A stretch of DNA of 41,444 nt, taken from the NCBI GenBank assembly GCA_029779645.1, contig JAKPAC010000001.1:1-41444 (forward strand). The letters run 5' to 3'. This document shows, piece after piece, positions 30,424 through 38,828 of this stretch. The translations under genes and the position numbers were made by a program. Under the pieces are notes generated by a model, which was given only the letters and a program-made list of their open reading frames with translations, was not told where the DNA came from and ran no database searches. Positions within the stretch are counted from its first letter, which is position 1; every line of letters begins with the position of its first letter. The DNA is from Actinomycetes bacterium (GTDB lineage Bacteria; Actinomycetota; Actinomycetes; Actinomycetales; Microbacteriaceae).

Positions 30424-31545
30424 GTGAGCACGCCCGAGAACCCCGAGACCGTCTTGCCGCACATTCGGCCCGAGATCGCCGTCCTGCCGCCCTATAAGCA
30501 GGGCACGCAGGCCTCCGCCGAGGCGTTCAAGCTCTCCAGCAACGAGAACCCGTTCGATCCGCTGCCCGGCGTTTTGGACGCGATCCTCGCGCAGACCGCG
30601 GTGAATCGGTACCCGGATGCCACGGCCGGCAGATTGCGCGCGGCCCTGGCCGAGCGCTTCGGCGTGCACATCGACGCCGTGCACATCGGCGCGGGCTCGG
30701 TGTCGATCATCTCGCAGCTGATGCTCGCGGTCGCGGCGCCCGGCGACGAGGTCGTCTTCGCGTGGCGCTCCTTCGAGGCGTACCCGGGCCTCGCGCTGGT
30801 CGCCGGCGCGACGCCCGTGCAGATTCCCCTCACCGAAGACGCACGCCACGACCTGCCCGCCATGGCCGCGGCCATCACGGAGCGCACGCGCGCCGTGATC
30901 GTGTGCAGCCCCAACAACCCCACCGGCCCCGTTGTGACGCAGGCCGAGTTCGACGCCTTCCTCGCCCAGGTGCCGCCGACGGTGCTCGTGATCCTCGACG
31001 AGGCGTACATCGAGTTCGTGACCCAGCAGGACGCGGTGGACGGTGCGCGCATGCTCGCCGCCGGTGCCCCCGCGAATCTGGTCGTACTGCGCACATTCTC
31101 CAAGGCGTATGGCCTTGCCGGCCTTCGTGTCGGGTACGCCATCGGGCACCCGCGTGTGCTCGACGCGGCACGGAGCACCGGCATCCCGCTCTCGGTCACC
31201 GCGCAGGCGGAGGCTGGCGCGCTCGCCAGCCTGGAGGCGGAGGGCGAGCTGCTCGAGCGGGTGGGCGACCTCGCGCGCCGCCGCGATGCGCTGGCGGCCG
31301 CGCTGCGCGAACAGGGTTGGCGGGTGCCGGACGCACAGGGCAACTTCGTGTGGCTCGGCACCGGCGCCGAGACGATGGCCGCCGCCGAGACGTTCATGGC
31401 GGACGGCCTCGTGGTGCGCCCGTTCGACGGCGAGGGCATCCGTATATCCGTCGGCGAGCATATGTCTGTGGAGAAAGTCCTACGGACCGCGCGCGGGATT
31501 GTTGGCAACCTTCCAGAGGGTCACGCCGCCAGGGCGCTACCGTAG
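30424..31545 (+). CDS. hisC: Histidinol-phosphate/aromatic aminotransferase
   Basis: A 373-aa PLP-dependent class I/II aminotransferase of the HisC group. It shows SSNENPF (substrate phosphate side), SPNNPTGP (residues 162-169), DEAYIEF (192-198) and the Schiff-base lysine K227 in [16 protein letters not shown]. HisC converts imidazole-acetol phosphate to histidinol phosphate; actinobacterial second copies (Pat) also transaminate aromatic 2-oxo acids. The gene lies outside a his operon and next to a 2-oxo acid dehydrogenase operon, so the aromatic role is possible. Start GTG 30424 follows a TAGACT box. Confidence 0.9.
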   Translation: MSTPENPETVLPHIRPEIAVLPPYKQGTQASAEAFKLSSNENPFDPLPGVLDAILAQTAVNRYPDATAGRLRAALAERFGVHIDAVHIGAGSVSIISQLMLAVAAPGDEVVFAWRSFEAYPGLALVAGATPVQIPLTEDARHDLPAMAAAITERTRAVIVCSPNNPTGPVVTQAEFDAFLAQVPPTVLVILDEAYIEFVTQQDAVDGARMLAAGAPANLVVLRTFSKAYGLAGLRVGYAIGHPRVLDAARSTGIPLSVTAQAEAGALASLEAEGELLERVGDLARRRDALAAALREQGWRVPDAQGNFVWLGTGAETMAAAETFMADGLVVRPFDGEGIRISVGEHMSVEKVLRTARGIVGNLPEGHAARALP

Positions 31546-31549
31546 AACG

Positions 31550-32698
31550 GTGAGCTCAACGACTGAACCTCAACTCGTGCGCGTGCTCTCGGCCGATGGG
31601 ACCTTTGCGCCCACCCCCGCGGCCGAGCGCTACCTGCCCCTGATCGAAGGCCTCGCTGACGCCGAGCTCGAGCAGTTCTACCGCGACATGGTGACGATTC
31701 GCGCCTTCGACCGGGAGGCGACGAACCTGCAGCGCCAGGGCCAGATGGCGCTGTGGCCGCCAAGCCTCGGGCAGGAGGCGGCCCAGGTCGGCTCGGCACG
31801 TGCGGCGCGCACGCAGGACCACCTCTTCCCGTCCTACCGGGAGCACGTGGTGTGCACGATCCGCGGCGTCGATCCCGTCGACATCATCCGCCTGATGCGG
31901 GGCAACACGCACGGCGGCTGGAACCCGTTCGACCCGGCAAACGGCAACACCCACCTCTACACCCTGGTGCTCGGCGCCCAGGCGCTGCACGCCACGGGGC
32001 TTGCGATGGGCATCGCCTTCGATGGCCGCTCGGGCAGCGGCGACCCGGAGCGCGACGAGGCGGTCATCGTCTATTATGGCGACGGGGCATCCAGCCAGGG
32101 CGATGTGCACGAGGCCATGGTGTTCGCCGCCAGTTACAACGCGCCCGAGGTCTTTTTCCTGCAGAACAACCAGTGGGCGATCTCGGTGCCCGTCGCGACC
32201 CAGGCGAAGGTGCCGCTGTATCGCCGCGCCGACGGCTACGGGATCCCCGGTGCCCAGATCGATGGCAACGACGTGCTGGCGAGCTTTGCCGCGACCCGTG
32301 CCGCCCTCGACTCGGCGCGGGCGGGCGAGGGCCCGCAGTTCATCGAGGCCGTGACCTACCGCATGGGCGCGCACACGACGAGCGATGACCCGACGAAGTA
32401 CCGTCGGCGTGACGAAGAGCACGAGTGGGCCGGGCGCGATCCGATCGCGCGTTTTGGCAGCTACCTGCGGGGGCGCGGCGCATCCGAGCGCTTCTTCGAC
32501 GAGGTCGACGAGGCGGCGCGCGAGTATGCGAACGACACCCGGGTGCGCACCCTCGCGCTGCAGCCCCCCGAAGCCGAGACCATGTTCGCGCACGTCTACT
32601 CCGAGCCGCACCCGCGCGTGCAGGAGCAGCGCGAGTGGCGCAGGCAGTACGAGGCGACCTTCGATGTCGCCGCGGCCGAGACGGGAGCGAGCGAATGA
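31550..32698 (+). CDS. pdhA: 2-oxo acid dehydrogenase E1 component, alpha subunit
   Basis: A 382-aa thiamine-diphosphate-dependent E1 alpha subunit. The ThDP motif spans G177-D-G179 to N206-N207 (GDGASSQGDVHEAM to LQNNQW), and TYRMGAHTTSDDPTKYR is the conserved phosphorylation-loop region that lines the active site. With E1 beta it decarboxylates pyruvate or branched-chain 2-oxo acids and passes the acyl group to E2; the substrate cannot be told from sequence, and the sequence is as close to branched-chain enzymes. GTG 31550 lies 4 nt after hisC; TACCGT (31538-31543), inside the hisC end, is 6 nt before it. The stop overlaps the E1 beta ATG. Confidence 0.9.
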   Translation: MSSTTEPQLVRVLSADGTFAPTPAAERYLPLIEGLADAELEQFYRDMVTIRAFDREATNLQRQGQMALWPPSLGQEAAQVGSARAARTQDHLFPSYREHVVCTIRGVDPVDIIRLMRGNTHGGWNPFDPANGNTHLYTLVLGAQALHATGLAMGIAFDGRSGSGDPERDEAVIVYYGDGASSQGDVHEAMVFAASYNAPEVFFLQNNQWAISVPVATQAKVPLYRRADGYGIPGAQIDGNDVLASFAATRAALDSARAGEGPQFIEAVTYRMGAHTTSDDPTKYRRRDEEHEWAGRDPIARFGSYLRGRGASERFFDEVDEAAREYANDTRVRTLALQPPEAETMFAHVYSEPHPRVQEQREWRRQYEATFDVAAAETGASE

Positions 32699-33759
32699 GC
32701 GTCGCAGCAGGCATTGACGTGACCGCCGGCACCGAGAGTGCGCCCCGCGCGGATGCGCGCCCGGCCGCGGAGGTGACCCGCGGGATCGAGAAGATGACGA
32801 TCACGCGCGCGCTCAACGAGGGGCTGCGCCGTGCCATGACCGAGAGCGACCGGGTCGTGCTGATGGGCGAGGACATCGGGCAGCTCGGCGGCGTGTTCCG
32901 CGTCACGGAGGGGCTGCAGGCCGAGTTCGGTGAGCGCCGGGTGCTCGACACGCCGCTGGCGGAGTCGGCCATCGTCGGCACCGCGATCGGCCTGGCCATG
33001 GGCGGCTTCCGGCCGGTGTGCGAGATCCAGTTCGACGGCTTCGTCTTTCCGGCGTTCGACCAGATCACGGCGCAACTGGCGAAGCTGACCAACCGGCACG
33101 AGGGCGCGCTGAGCATGCCCGTGGTGATCCGCATTCCCTACGGCGGCCACATCGGCGCCGTTGAGCATCACCAGGAGAGCCCGGAGGCCTACTTCACGCA
33201 CACCGCCGGGCTGCGCGTGGTGAGCCCCTCGACCCCGCACGACGCGTACTGGATGATTCAGGACGCGATTCGCAGCAACGATCCGGTGATCTTCCTCGAG
33301 CCCAAGGGCCGCTACTGGATCAAGGGCGACGTCGACACGGCCGATCGCGCGGCCCCGCTGCACGCCAGCCGGGTCGTGCGCCAGGGTACGGACGTGACCC
33401 TGGTCGGTCACGGCGCGATCGTCGCGATGCTGCTCCAGGCCGCCGAGCTGGCGGCGACCGAGGGCACCAGCATCGAGGTGATCGACGTGCGCTCGCTCTC
33501 GCCCGTCGACTTCGAGCCGATCGTGGCGTCGGTGCACAAGACCGGCCGCATGGTCTACGTGCAGGAGGCGCCCGGGTTCACGAGCCTCGGCAGCGAGATC
33601 TCGGCGACCGTGTCGGAGCGCGCGTTCTACTCGCTCGAGGCACCCGTGCTTCGCGTCTCGGGCTGGGACGTGCCGTTCCCGCCGGCCAAGCTCGAGGGCG
33701 CGTACCTGCCCGATGTCGACCGCATCCTTGAGGCGGTCGACCGTTCACTCGCGTACTGA
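32695..33759 (+). CDS. 2-oxo acid dehydrogenase E1 component, beta subunit
   Basis: A 354-aa transketolase-like beta subunit: VVLMGEDIGQLGGVFRVTEGL, DTPLAESAIVGTAIGLAMGG, EIQFDGFVFPAFDQI, RIPYGGHIGAVEHHQESPEAYF and VIDVRSLSPVD are all conserved. The N-terminal 32 residues form a variable leader not seen in most relatives. It forms the alpha2-beta2 heterotetramer with the product of the gene before it, to which it is coupled by an ATGA overlap. Confidence 0.94.
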   Translation: MSVAAGIDVTAGTESAPRADARPAAEVTRGIEKMTITRALNEGLRRAMTESDRVVLMGEDIGQLGGVFRVTEGLQAEFGERRVLDTPLAESAIVGTAIGLAMGGFRPVCEIQFDGFVFPAFDQITAQLAKLTNRHEGALSMPVVIRIPYGGHIGAVEHHQESPEAYFTHTAGLRVVSPSTPHDAYWMIQDAIRSNDPVIFLEPKGRYWIKGDVDTADRAAPLHASRVVRQGTDVTLVGHGAIVAMLLQAAELAATEGTSIEVIDVRSLSPVDFEPIVASVHKTGRMVYVQEAPGFTSLGSEISATVSERAFYSLEAPVLRVSGWDVPFPPAKLEGAYLPDVDRILEAVDRSLAY

Positions 33760-33765
33760 TCCGAC

Positions 33766-33783
33766 CATGCCGAAGACGGCATG
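33766..33783 (+). promoter_or_regulatory. Hairpin between E1 beta and E2 genes
   Basis: CATGCCG-aaga-CGGCATG: a 7-bp perfect stem with 4-nt loop in the 63-nt gap. With no T-run it is more likely an RNA stability or partial-attenuation element than a full terminator. Confidence 0.45.
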
Positions 33784-33822
33784 CGGGAACACGCGCATCT
33801 TGCAAGACCTGAAGGGGAATCG

Positions 33823-35265
33823 ATGACTGAGCAGAGGTTCTTGTTGCCGGACGTGGGCGAAGGGCTCACCGAGGCGGAGATCGTGTCGTGGCGCGTGGCG
33901 CCCGGAGACACCGTCGCGGTGAACGACGTGATCGTCGAGATCGAGACGGCGAAGTCGATCGTCGAGCTCCCGTCGCCGTTCGGCGGCGTGGTCGGCACGC
34001 TCCTCGTGAACGAGGGCGACACGGTCGACGTCGGTGCCCCGATCATCACCGTGCTGAGCGAGGCCGGCGCGGCGGATGCCGCGGCGCCCGCTGGAGCGCA
34101 CCCGCACAGCGCGAACCCCGACGCGGCCGAGCTCGAGGCCGATGTGGCCGCGAGCATCTCGGAGGAGGAGTCGGGGGATGCCGGATCGGGTGCCGTGCTC
34201 GTGGGGTACGGCACGGCCGAGCCGGTCTCGTCGCGTCGGCGCGGCCGGGCCGCCACCGCGCAGGCTGGGGCCGGCGCATCCGGGGCGACGAGCGGGGCGG
34301 CGGGTGCCGCGGCGCCCACCGAGCTCGGCGGACGTCTCGCCGGCGCCCCCGTCGAGCCGAGGCGCCCCGCAAGCATTCCCGCTGCGGCATCCGCCGCGGT
34401 GATCGCGAAGCCGCCGATTCGAAAGCTCGCGAAAGACCTGGATGTCGACCTCGCGACGGTGCAGCCGACCGGCCTTGCCGGCGAGATCACCCGCGACGAC
34501 GTCATCCGCCATGCGACGCAGGCCAGCGTGTTCCGCAACATCCAGACCCCCGAATGGCGTGAGGATCGCGAGGAGATCATCCCCGTCAAGGGCGTGCGCA
34601 AGGCCATCGCGACGGGCATGTCGCGCAGCGCCTTCACCGCGCCGCACGTGTCGGTCTGGGTGGATGTCGACGCGACGCGCACCATGGAGTTCGTCCGCCG
34701 GCTCAAGGCCTCGCCCGACTTTGCGGGCGTGAAGGTTTCGCCCCTGCTGATCATGGCCCGCGCCATGATCTGGGCGGTGCAGCGCAACCCCACGGTGAAC
34801 TCGGCCTGGGTCGACACCCCGGACGGTGCGCAGATCGTCGTGCGGCACTACGTGAACCTGGGCGTGGCCGCGGCGACGCCGCGCGGGCTCATCGTGCCGA
34901 ACGTGAAGGACGCGCAGGAGCTCAGCCTCCGCGAGCTGGCCGAGGCGCTGGAGCGCCTCACGATCACGGCGCGCGATGGCAAGACGACCATGGAAGATCA
35001 GGCCGGCGGCACGATCACGGTGACCAATATCGGTGTCTTCGGGATGGATGCCGGCACCCCGATCCTGAACCCCGGCGAGGTCGCCATCGTGGCGATGGGC
35101 ACGATCAAGCAGAAGCCCTGGGTCGTCGACGGCGAGGTGCGGCCGCGGTACGTCACCACCGTGGCCGGCTCGTTCGATCACCGCGTGGTCGATGGCGATG
35201 TGGTGTCGCGCTTCGTCGCCGATGTTGCGTCGGTGCTCGAGGAGCCGGCGCTGCTGCTCGACTGA
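33823..35265 (+). CDS. 2-oxo acid dehydrogenase E2 (dihydrolipoyl acyltransferase)
   Basis: A 480-aa acyltransferase core protein. One N-terminal lipoyl domain carries the lipoylation site K44 in EIETAKS. An Ala/Glu-rich linker follows (about 85-195). The peripheral subunit-binding domain is [19 protein letters not shown] with TRDDVIRHA. The catalytic domain ends with [10 protein letters not shown], holding the active His and Asp (DHRxxxG motif). It moves the acyl group from E1-bound ThDP to CoA. AAGGGGA precedes the ATG at 33823. No lipoamide dehydrogenase (E3) gene is in the window, so E3 is supplied from elsewhere, which is common. Confidence 0.95.
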   Translation: MTEQRFLLPDVGEGLTEAEIVSWRVAPGDTVAVNDVIVEIETAKSIVELPSPFGGVVGTLLVNEGDTVDVGAPIITVLSEAGAADAAAPAGAHPHSANPDAAELEADVAASISEEESGDAGSGAVLVGYGTAEPVSSRRRGRAATAQAGAGASGATSGAAGAAAPTELGGRLAGAPVEPRRPASIPAAASAAVIAKPPIRKLAKDLDVDLATVQPTGLAGEITRDDVIRHATQASVFRNIQTPEWREDREEIIPVKGVRKAIATGMSRSAFTAPHVSVWVDVDATRTMEFVRRLKASPDFAGVKVSPLLIMARAMIWAVQRNPTVNSAWVDTPDGAQIVVRHYVNLGVAAATPRGLIVPNVKDAQELSLRELAEALERLTITARDGKTTMEDQAGGTITVTNIGVFGMDAGTPILNPGEVAIVAMGTIKQKPWVVDGEVRPRYVTTVAGSFDHRVVDGDVVSRFVADVASVLEEPALLLD

Positions 35266-35298
35266 CGGCTCGCGGCCGCCGATTGTGGCGGGCTGCGT

Positions 35299-35314
35299 CG
35301 TTCCACGTGAAACA
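35299..35314. promoter_or_regulatory. parS-like ParB-binding site
   Basis: CGTTCCACGTGAAACA matches the broadly conserved bacterial parS consensus TGTTNCACGTGAAACA at every position except the first base. It lies between the E2 stop and the znuA start. parS sites bind ParB and normally cluster near oriC; one single site cannot be proved functional from this window. Confidence 0.7.
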
Positions 35315-35319
35315 CGCAC

Positions 35320-35336
35320 TTGAGAATGGTTATCAA
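35320..35336 (+). promoter_or_regulatory. Zur box ahead of znuA
   Basis: TTGAGAATGGTTATCAA is a near-palindrome of the Zur/Fur type (actinobacterial Zur sites look like TGAnAATnATTnTCA). It starts 36 nt before the znuA GTG and covers the position of the -35 element relative to TAGGGT (35344-35349). Zinc-loaded Zur bound here would shut off znuACB, and zur itself is the fourth gene downstream. Confidence 0.8.
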
Positions 35337-35343
35337 TAGGGCG

Positions 35344-35349
35344 TAGGGT
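35344..35349 (+). promoter_or_regulatory. -10 box of znuA, leaderless
   Basis: TAGGGT ends 6 nt before the GTG at 35356. With a 17-nt spacer the -35 would be TGAGAA (35321-35326), inside the Zur box. No ribosome binding site is present. Confidence 0.5.
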
Positions 35350-35355
35350 TGACCC

Positions 35356-36624
35356 GTGCACTCCTCACGCCGCCTGCCTCTGCCCGCTCTCGCGATGGCG
35401 GCGCTCGCCGCGCTCGCGGCGATCATGCTCGTGCTCACCGGCTGCGCCGGCGCCCCGGAGGGCGGCGCGAGCGGCGAGGGGTCGGCGAAGCGGGTGCAGA
35501 TCGTGGCATCCACCAACGTCTACGGCCAGATCGCCGAGCAGATCGGTGGCGACCGGGTCGATGTGACATCGATCATCTCTTCGGGTTCGCAAGACCCGCA
35601 CTCGTACGAGGCGACCGCCCGCGATCAGCTCGCGATCTCGCGTGCGCAGCTCGTGATCGAGAATGGCGGCGGATTCGACGCCTTCATCGCGAGGCTCATC
35701 GCTGCCGCCGGCACCGACCCCGTGATCATCACCGCGGTCAACTTCGCGGAGGACGCGCCCGATTCGCACGAGGGCGACGGGCACGAGGCTGACGCGGATG
35801 TGCACGGCGCTGATGCGCACGACGCTGATGCGCACGATGGTGATGTGCACGACGCCCACGCGCACGACGCCCACGCGCACGACGCTGACGATGCCCACGC
35901 GCACGATGCTGATGGGCATGACACCGGCACACATGACGCTGACGCGCATGACGAGGCGGCGCATGACCACGACAACGAGCACGTCTGGTTCGACCCGGCG
36001 GCGATGAGCCGCCTGGGCGCGCAGCTTGCCGCCGACCTCGCGACGCTCGATCCGGAGGGCGCCGGGGAGTTCGCCCGCAACGCCGCCGATTTCGCCCTCG
36101 AGCTCGAGGCCGTGCAGGGTGAGATCGCCCGCATCGGCGCCGAGCACGCGGGGGAGGGCGTCTTTCTCAGCGAGCCGCTCGCGGCCGCGCTTGCCGCGGA
36201 GACCGGTCTCGTCGACGTCACGCCCGAGGGCTTTGCCGCGGCGGTCGAGGCCGGGCGCGATGTGTCGCCGTCGGTGCTGCTCGCCTCGCTGCGGGTGATC
36301 GAGGGTGGCGAGGCGCGCGTGGTGTTCGTCAACGCGCAGACCGCGGGCGCCGAGACCAAGCGCATCATGGATGCCGCGACCGCGGCGAATATTCCGATCC
36401 TGGCATTTACCGAGACGATCCCCGAGGGTTCGGCGGGTGTGCGCACGGCGAGCTACCCGGAGTGGATGGCCGACAACGTGGCGCGGCTCGCGGCCGCGCT
36501 GGCGGAGGGGACGTCAACCCCGGCTGCGGCTGCGGCTACGGCTGCGAGCGAGCCCACGGCTGAACCGACAGCCGCCTCGGAAACGGGCACGGGCACGGGC
36601 ACCGGAACGGCGGTCGCCGCATGA
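35356..36624 (+). CDS. znuA: Zinc ABC transporter substrate-binding lipoprotein
   Basis: A 422-aa cluster-9 (TroA/ZnuA) metal-binding lipoprotein. The signal peptide ends in a lipobox LTGC with lipidated C30. Metal ligands fit H82 in QDPHSYE and H209 in EHVWFDP; the third ligand position reads FLSEPLAA, with no His, as in many actinobacterial homologues. Residues 138-209 are a His/Asp loop of repeating AHDADAHD units with 18 His, much longer than usual loops of 10-30 residues. The tail is Ala/Thr/Glu-rich and ends in GTGTGT. Start GTG 35356 follows the Zur box and TAGGGT. It overlaps the ATPase gene (ATGA). Confidence 0.93.
   Translation: MHSSRRLPLPALAMAALAALAAIMLVLTGCAGAPEGGASGEGSAKRVQIVASTNVYGQIAEQIGGDRVDVTSIISSGSQDPHSYEATARDQLAISRAQLVIENGGGFDAFIARLIAAAGTDPVIITAVNFAEDAPDSHEGDGHEADADVHGADAHDADAHDGDVHDAHAHDAHAHDADDAHAHDADGHDTGTHDADAHDEAAHDHDNEHVWFDPAAMSRLGAQLAADLATLDPEGAGEFARNAADFALELEAVQGEIARIGAEHAGEGVFLSEPLAAALAAETGLVDVTPEGFAAAVEAGRDVSPSVLLASLRVIEGGEARVVFVNAQTAGAETKRIMDAATAANIPILAFTETIPEGSAGVRTASYPEWMADNVARLAAALAEGTSTPAAAAATAASEPTAEPTAASETGTGTGTGTAVAA
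35767..35982. repeat. Imperfect tandem repeats coding the His/Asp loop
   Basis: Units of 15 bp of the type GACGCTGATGCGCAC, and shorter GACGCCCACGCG forms, recur through about 200 bp. They code AHDAD-type residues in the ZnuA loop; unit lengths are multiples of three. Confidence 0.8.
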
Positions 36625-37454
36625 TCGCCGCGGCGGGAGCACCCGTGCTCGATATTGCCGGGGCGGCGCTTGTGCGCGGCGACCGCGAGCTGTGGAGCGG
36701 CCTCGATCTTCAGGTGCGTCCCGGCGAGTTCCTCGCGGTGCTCGGCCCGAGTGGTTCGGGCAAGACGACGCTGCTGCGCGCGATCCTCGGGCTGCAGCCG
36801 CTCAGCGCCGGCACGGTCACCGTCGCGGGCCGCCCCGTGCGCCGCGGCAACCCCGCGATCGGCTACATCGCCCAGACCCGCCCCCTCCCGCCCGAGACCA
36901 GCCTGCGAGCCCGCGATCTTGTCGAACTCGGCGTCAACGGCACCCGCCTCGGCCTTCCGCTGCGTCGTCGCAGCGACCGGGAGCGCGTCGACCAACTGCT
37001 GCGCGACGTGGGCGCCGAGGCATACGGCGATCGCCCGGTGGGCCTGCTCTCCGGCGGCGAGCAGCAGCGCCTGCGCATCGGCCAGGCGCTCGCCGACAAC
37101 CCGGCGATCCTGCTGTGCGACGAGCCGCTCTCCAGCCTGGACCTCGCAAACCAGCAGGCCGTCACCGCGATCATCGATCGGCAGCGCCGTGAACGCGGCG
37201 CTGCCGTGCTGTTCGTGACGCACGACATCAACCCGATCCTCGGCATGGTCGACCGCGTGCTCTACATCGCAGGCGGCCGGTTCACCCTCGGCACCCCAGA
37301 TGAGGTGCTGCAGACCCACGTGCTCACCGAGTTGTACGGCGCGCCCGTCTACGTGCTGCGCGCCGGCGATCGTCTCGTCGTGGTCGGCGTCCCGGACGCG
37401 GACCATCCCCACGCCCACGACGACGTCGATCACGCCACGGGAGGCGACGCATGA
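36621..37454 (+). CDS. znuC: Zinc ABC transporter ATP-binding protein
   Basis: A 277-aa ABC ATPase: Walker A GPSGSGKTT (residues 42-50), Q-loop YIAQTRPLP, signature LSGGEQQRLRIGQAL, Walker B ILLCDEPLSSLD and H-loop FVTHDINPIL, typical of metal importers of the Znu/Mnt group. The C-terminus ends in a His/Asp stretch (DADHPHAHDDVDHATGG) that may bind zinc in the cytosol and regulate transport. Start and stop both overlap neighbours by ATGA, giving a tightly coupled znuA-znuC-znuB unit. Confidence 0.94.
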   Translation: MIAAAGAPVLDIAGAALVRGDRELWSGLDLQVRPGEFLAVLGPSGSGKTTLLRAILGLQPLSAGTVTVAGRPVRRGNPAIGYIAQTRPLPPETSLRARDLVELGVNGTRLGLPLRRRSDRERVDQLLRDVGAEAYGDRPVGLLSGGEQQRLRIGQALADNPAILLCDEPLSSLDLANQQAVTAIIDRQRRERGAAVLFVTHDINPILGMVDRVLYIAGGRFTLGTPDEVLQTHVLTELYGAPVYVLRAGDRLVVVGVPDADHPHAHDDVDHATGGDA

Positions 37455-38359
37455 GCGCCATCACCGAGGCGGCGTCGGCACGCGCAGTGTTCGGGCGCGC
37501 GCCACTCGTGTCATGGGACGACGTCTTCTCCTTTCAGGACTATGGTGCGCTGCTCGCGCTGGTGCAGAACTCGCTGATCGCCGGCGCGGTGCTCGGCCTG
37601 GTCGGCGGGCTGATCGGCGTCTTCGTGATGCAGCGCGACCTCGCCTTCGCCGTGCACGGCGTGAGCGAGCTCTCGTTCGCCGGCGCCGCCGCGGCCCTGC
37701 TGTTCGGCTTCAACATCGTGGGCGGCTCGCTCGTCGGCGCCATGGTGGCCGCACTGCTGATCGGCGTGCTCGGGGCCAAGGCCCGCGATCGCAACTCGAT
37801 CATCGGCGTGCTGATGCCGTTCGGCCTGGGCCTTGGGATCCTCTTCCTCTCGCTCTATGACGGCCGCAGCGCCAACCGCTTCAGCCTGCTCACCGGCCAG
37901 ATCATCTCGGTCGACACCCCAGACCTGGCGTGGCTGATCGGCATCTGCGTCGCGGTGTTCGTCGTGCTCCTGTTGATCTGGCGCCCCCTCCGGTTCGACT
38001 CGCTCGACCCGGCGTCGGCGGCGGCCCGCGGCATCCCGAGCTCGCTCGTGAGCATCGGCTTCATGCTGCTGCTGGGCGCCGTGGTCGCGGTGAGCGTGCA
38101 GATCATCGGCGCGCTGCTGGTGATGGCGCTGCTCGTGACGCCCGCCGCCGCGGCGATGCGGCTGAGCGCGGGCCCGCTGGCCGTGCCCGTCCTGGCGGCG
38201 GTCTTCGGCTTCGTCTCGGCGGTGGGCGGGATCCTGCTCGCCATCGCGGGCACGCTCCCGGTGAGCCCCTACATCACGAGCATCTCGTTTCTCATCTACA
38301 TTCTCGCCCGCCTGGTGGCCTGGGGTCGCGCCCGGGTCTCGCGCCCGATCCCGGCCTAG
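37451..38359 (+). CDS. znuB: Zinc ABC transporter permease
   Basis: A 302-aa membrane permease of the ABC-3 family with eight or nine hydrophobic segments. Recognisable stretches are GLVGGLIGVFVMQRDLAFAVHGVSELSFAGAA, GVLMPFGLGLGILFLSLY, AARGIPSSLVSIGFMLLLGAVVAVSVQIIGALLVMALLVTPAAAAMRLSAGP, the last being the family core. It carries zinc (or manganese) across the membrane with ZnuA and ZnuC; the Zur box and the zur gene favour zinc. Its stop codon TAG forms part of the predicted -10 of zur. Confidence 0.94.
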   Translation: MSAITEAASARAVFGRAPLVSWDDVFSFQDYGALLALVQNSLIAGAVLGLVGGLIGVFVMQRDLAFAVHGVSELSFAGAAAALLFGFNIVGGSLVGAMVAALLIGVLGAKARDRNSIIGVLMPFGLGLGILFLSLYDGRSANRFSLLTGQIISVDTPDLAWLIGICVAVFVVLLLIWRPLRFDSLDPASAAARGIPSSLVSIGFMLLLGAVVAVSVQIIGALLVMALLVTPAAAAMRLSAGPLAVPVLAAVFGFVSAVGGILLAIAGTLPVSPYITSISFLIYILARLVAWGRARVSRPIPA

Positions 38360-38362
38360 ACT
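38357..38362 (+). promoter_or_regulatory. -10 box of zur inside the znuB stop
   Basis: TAGACT begins with the znuB stop codon and ends 7 nt before the zur ATG at 38370, with no ribosome binding site between. Zur could thus also be made from its own leaderless transcript. Confidence 0.45.
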
Positions 38363-38369
38363 GACGGCC

Positions 38370-38828
38370 ATGGCGAAGCGCAATACGTGGCAGCGCGAGG
38401 CGGTGCGGGAGGCACTCGACGCCCGCGCGGGGTTCGTGAGCGCACAGGCGCTGCACCAGGCACTGCACGAGGAAGGCACGAGCATCGGCCTGGCGACCGT
38501 GTACCGGGCGCTGGCCGACCTCGCCGAACGTGGTGAGGCCGACTCGCTGCAGGGTCCCGATGGCGAGAATCTCTTCCGCGCGTGCGAGAGCACCGACCAC
38601 CACCACCACCTCATCTGCCGCTCGTGCGGCATGGCGGTCGAGATCGAGGCGCGCGAGGTCGAGCAGTGGGCCCAGGCCACGGCCGCGCAGCACGGCTTCA
38701 CCCAGGCGCAGCACGTCGTCGACATCTTTGGGCGGTGCCCCGCGTGCTCCGGCGGGCGCGACGGGCAGGCCGATGGGCAGCGAGGCGGGCCCGATGGGCA
38801 GCGAGATGGACAGCGCGCCGGGCAATAA
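38370..38828 (+). CDS. zur: Zinc uptake regulator, Fur family
   Basis: A 152-aa Fur-family repressor. The winged helix covers residues 1-70 (TWQREAVREALDARAGFVSAQALHQAL, SIGLATVYRALADLAERGE). The metal region has the run H77-H80 followed by C83-x-x-C86, and the second structural zinc pair C123-x-x-C126 in FGRCPACSGG. Linkage to znuACB and the Zur box identify it as Zur rather than Fur. After C126 there is a tail of DGQ repeats coded by tandem DNA in which the start codons of the next gene lie. Confidence 0.93.
   Translation: MAKRNTWQREAVREALDARAGFVSAQALHQALHEEGTSIGLATVYRALADLAERGEADSLQGPDGENLFRACESTDHHHHLICRSCGMAVEIEAREVEQWAQATAAQHGFTQAQHVVDIFGRCPACSGGRDGQADGQRGGPDGQRDGQRAGQ

Noticed and set aside
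30492..31508. 338-codon open frame opposite hisC
   Set aside because: Antisense shadow with Ser/Arg/Pro-rich product, no start signal.
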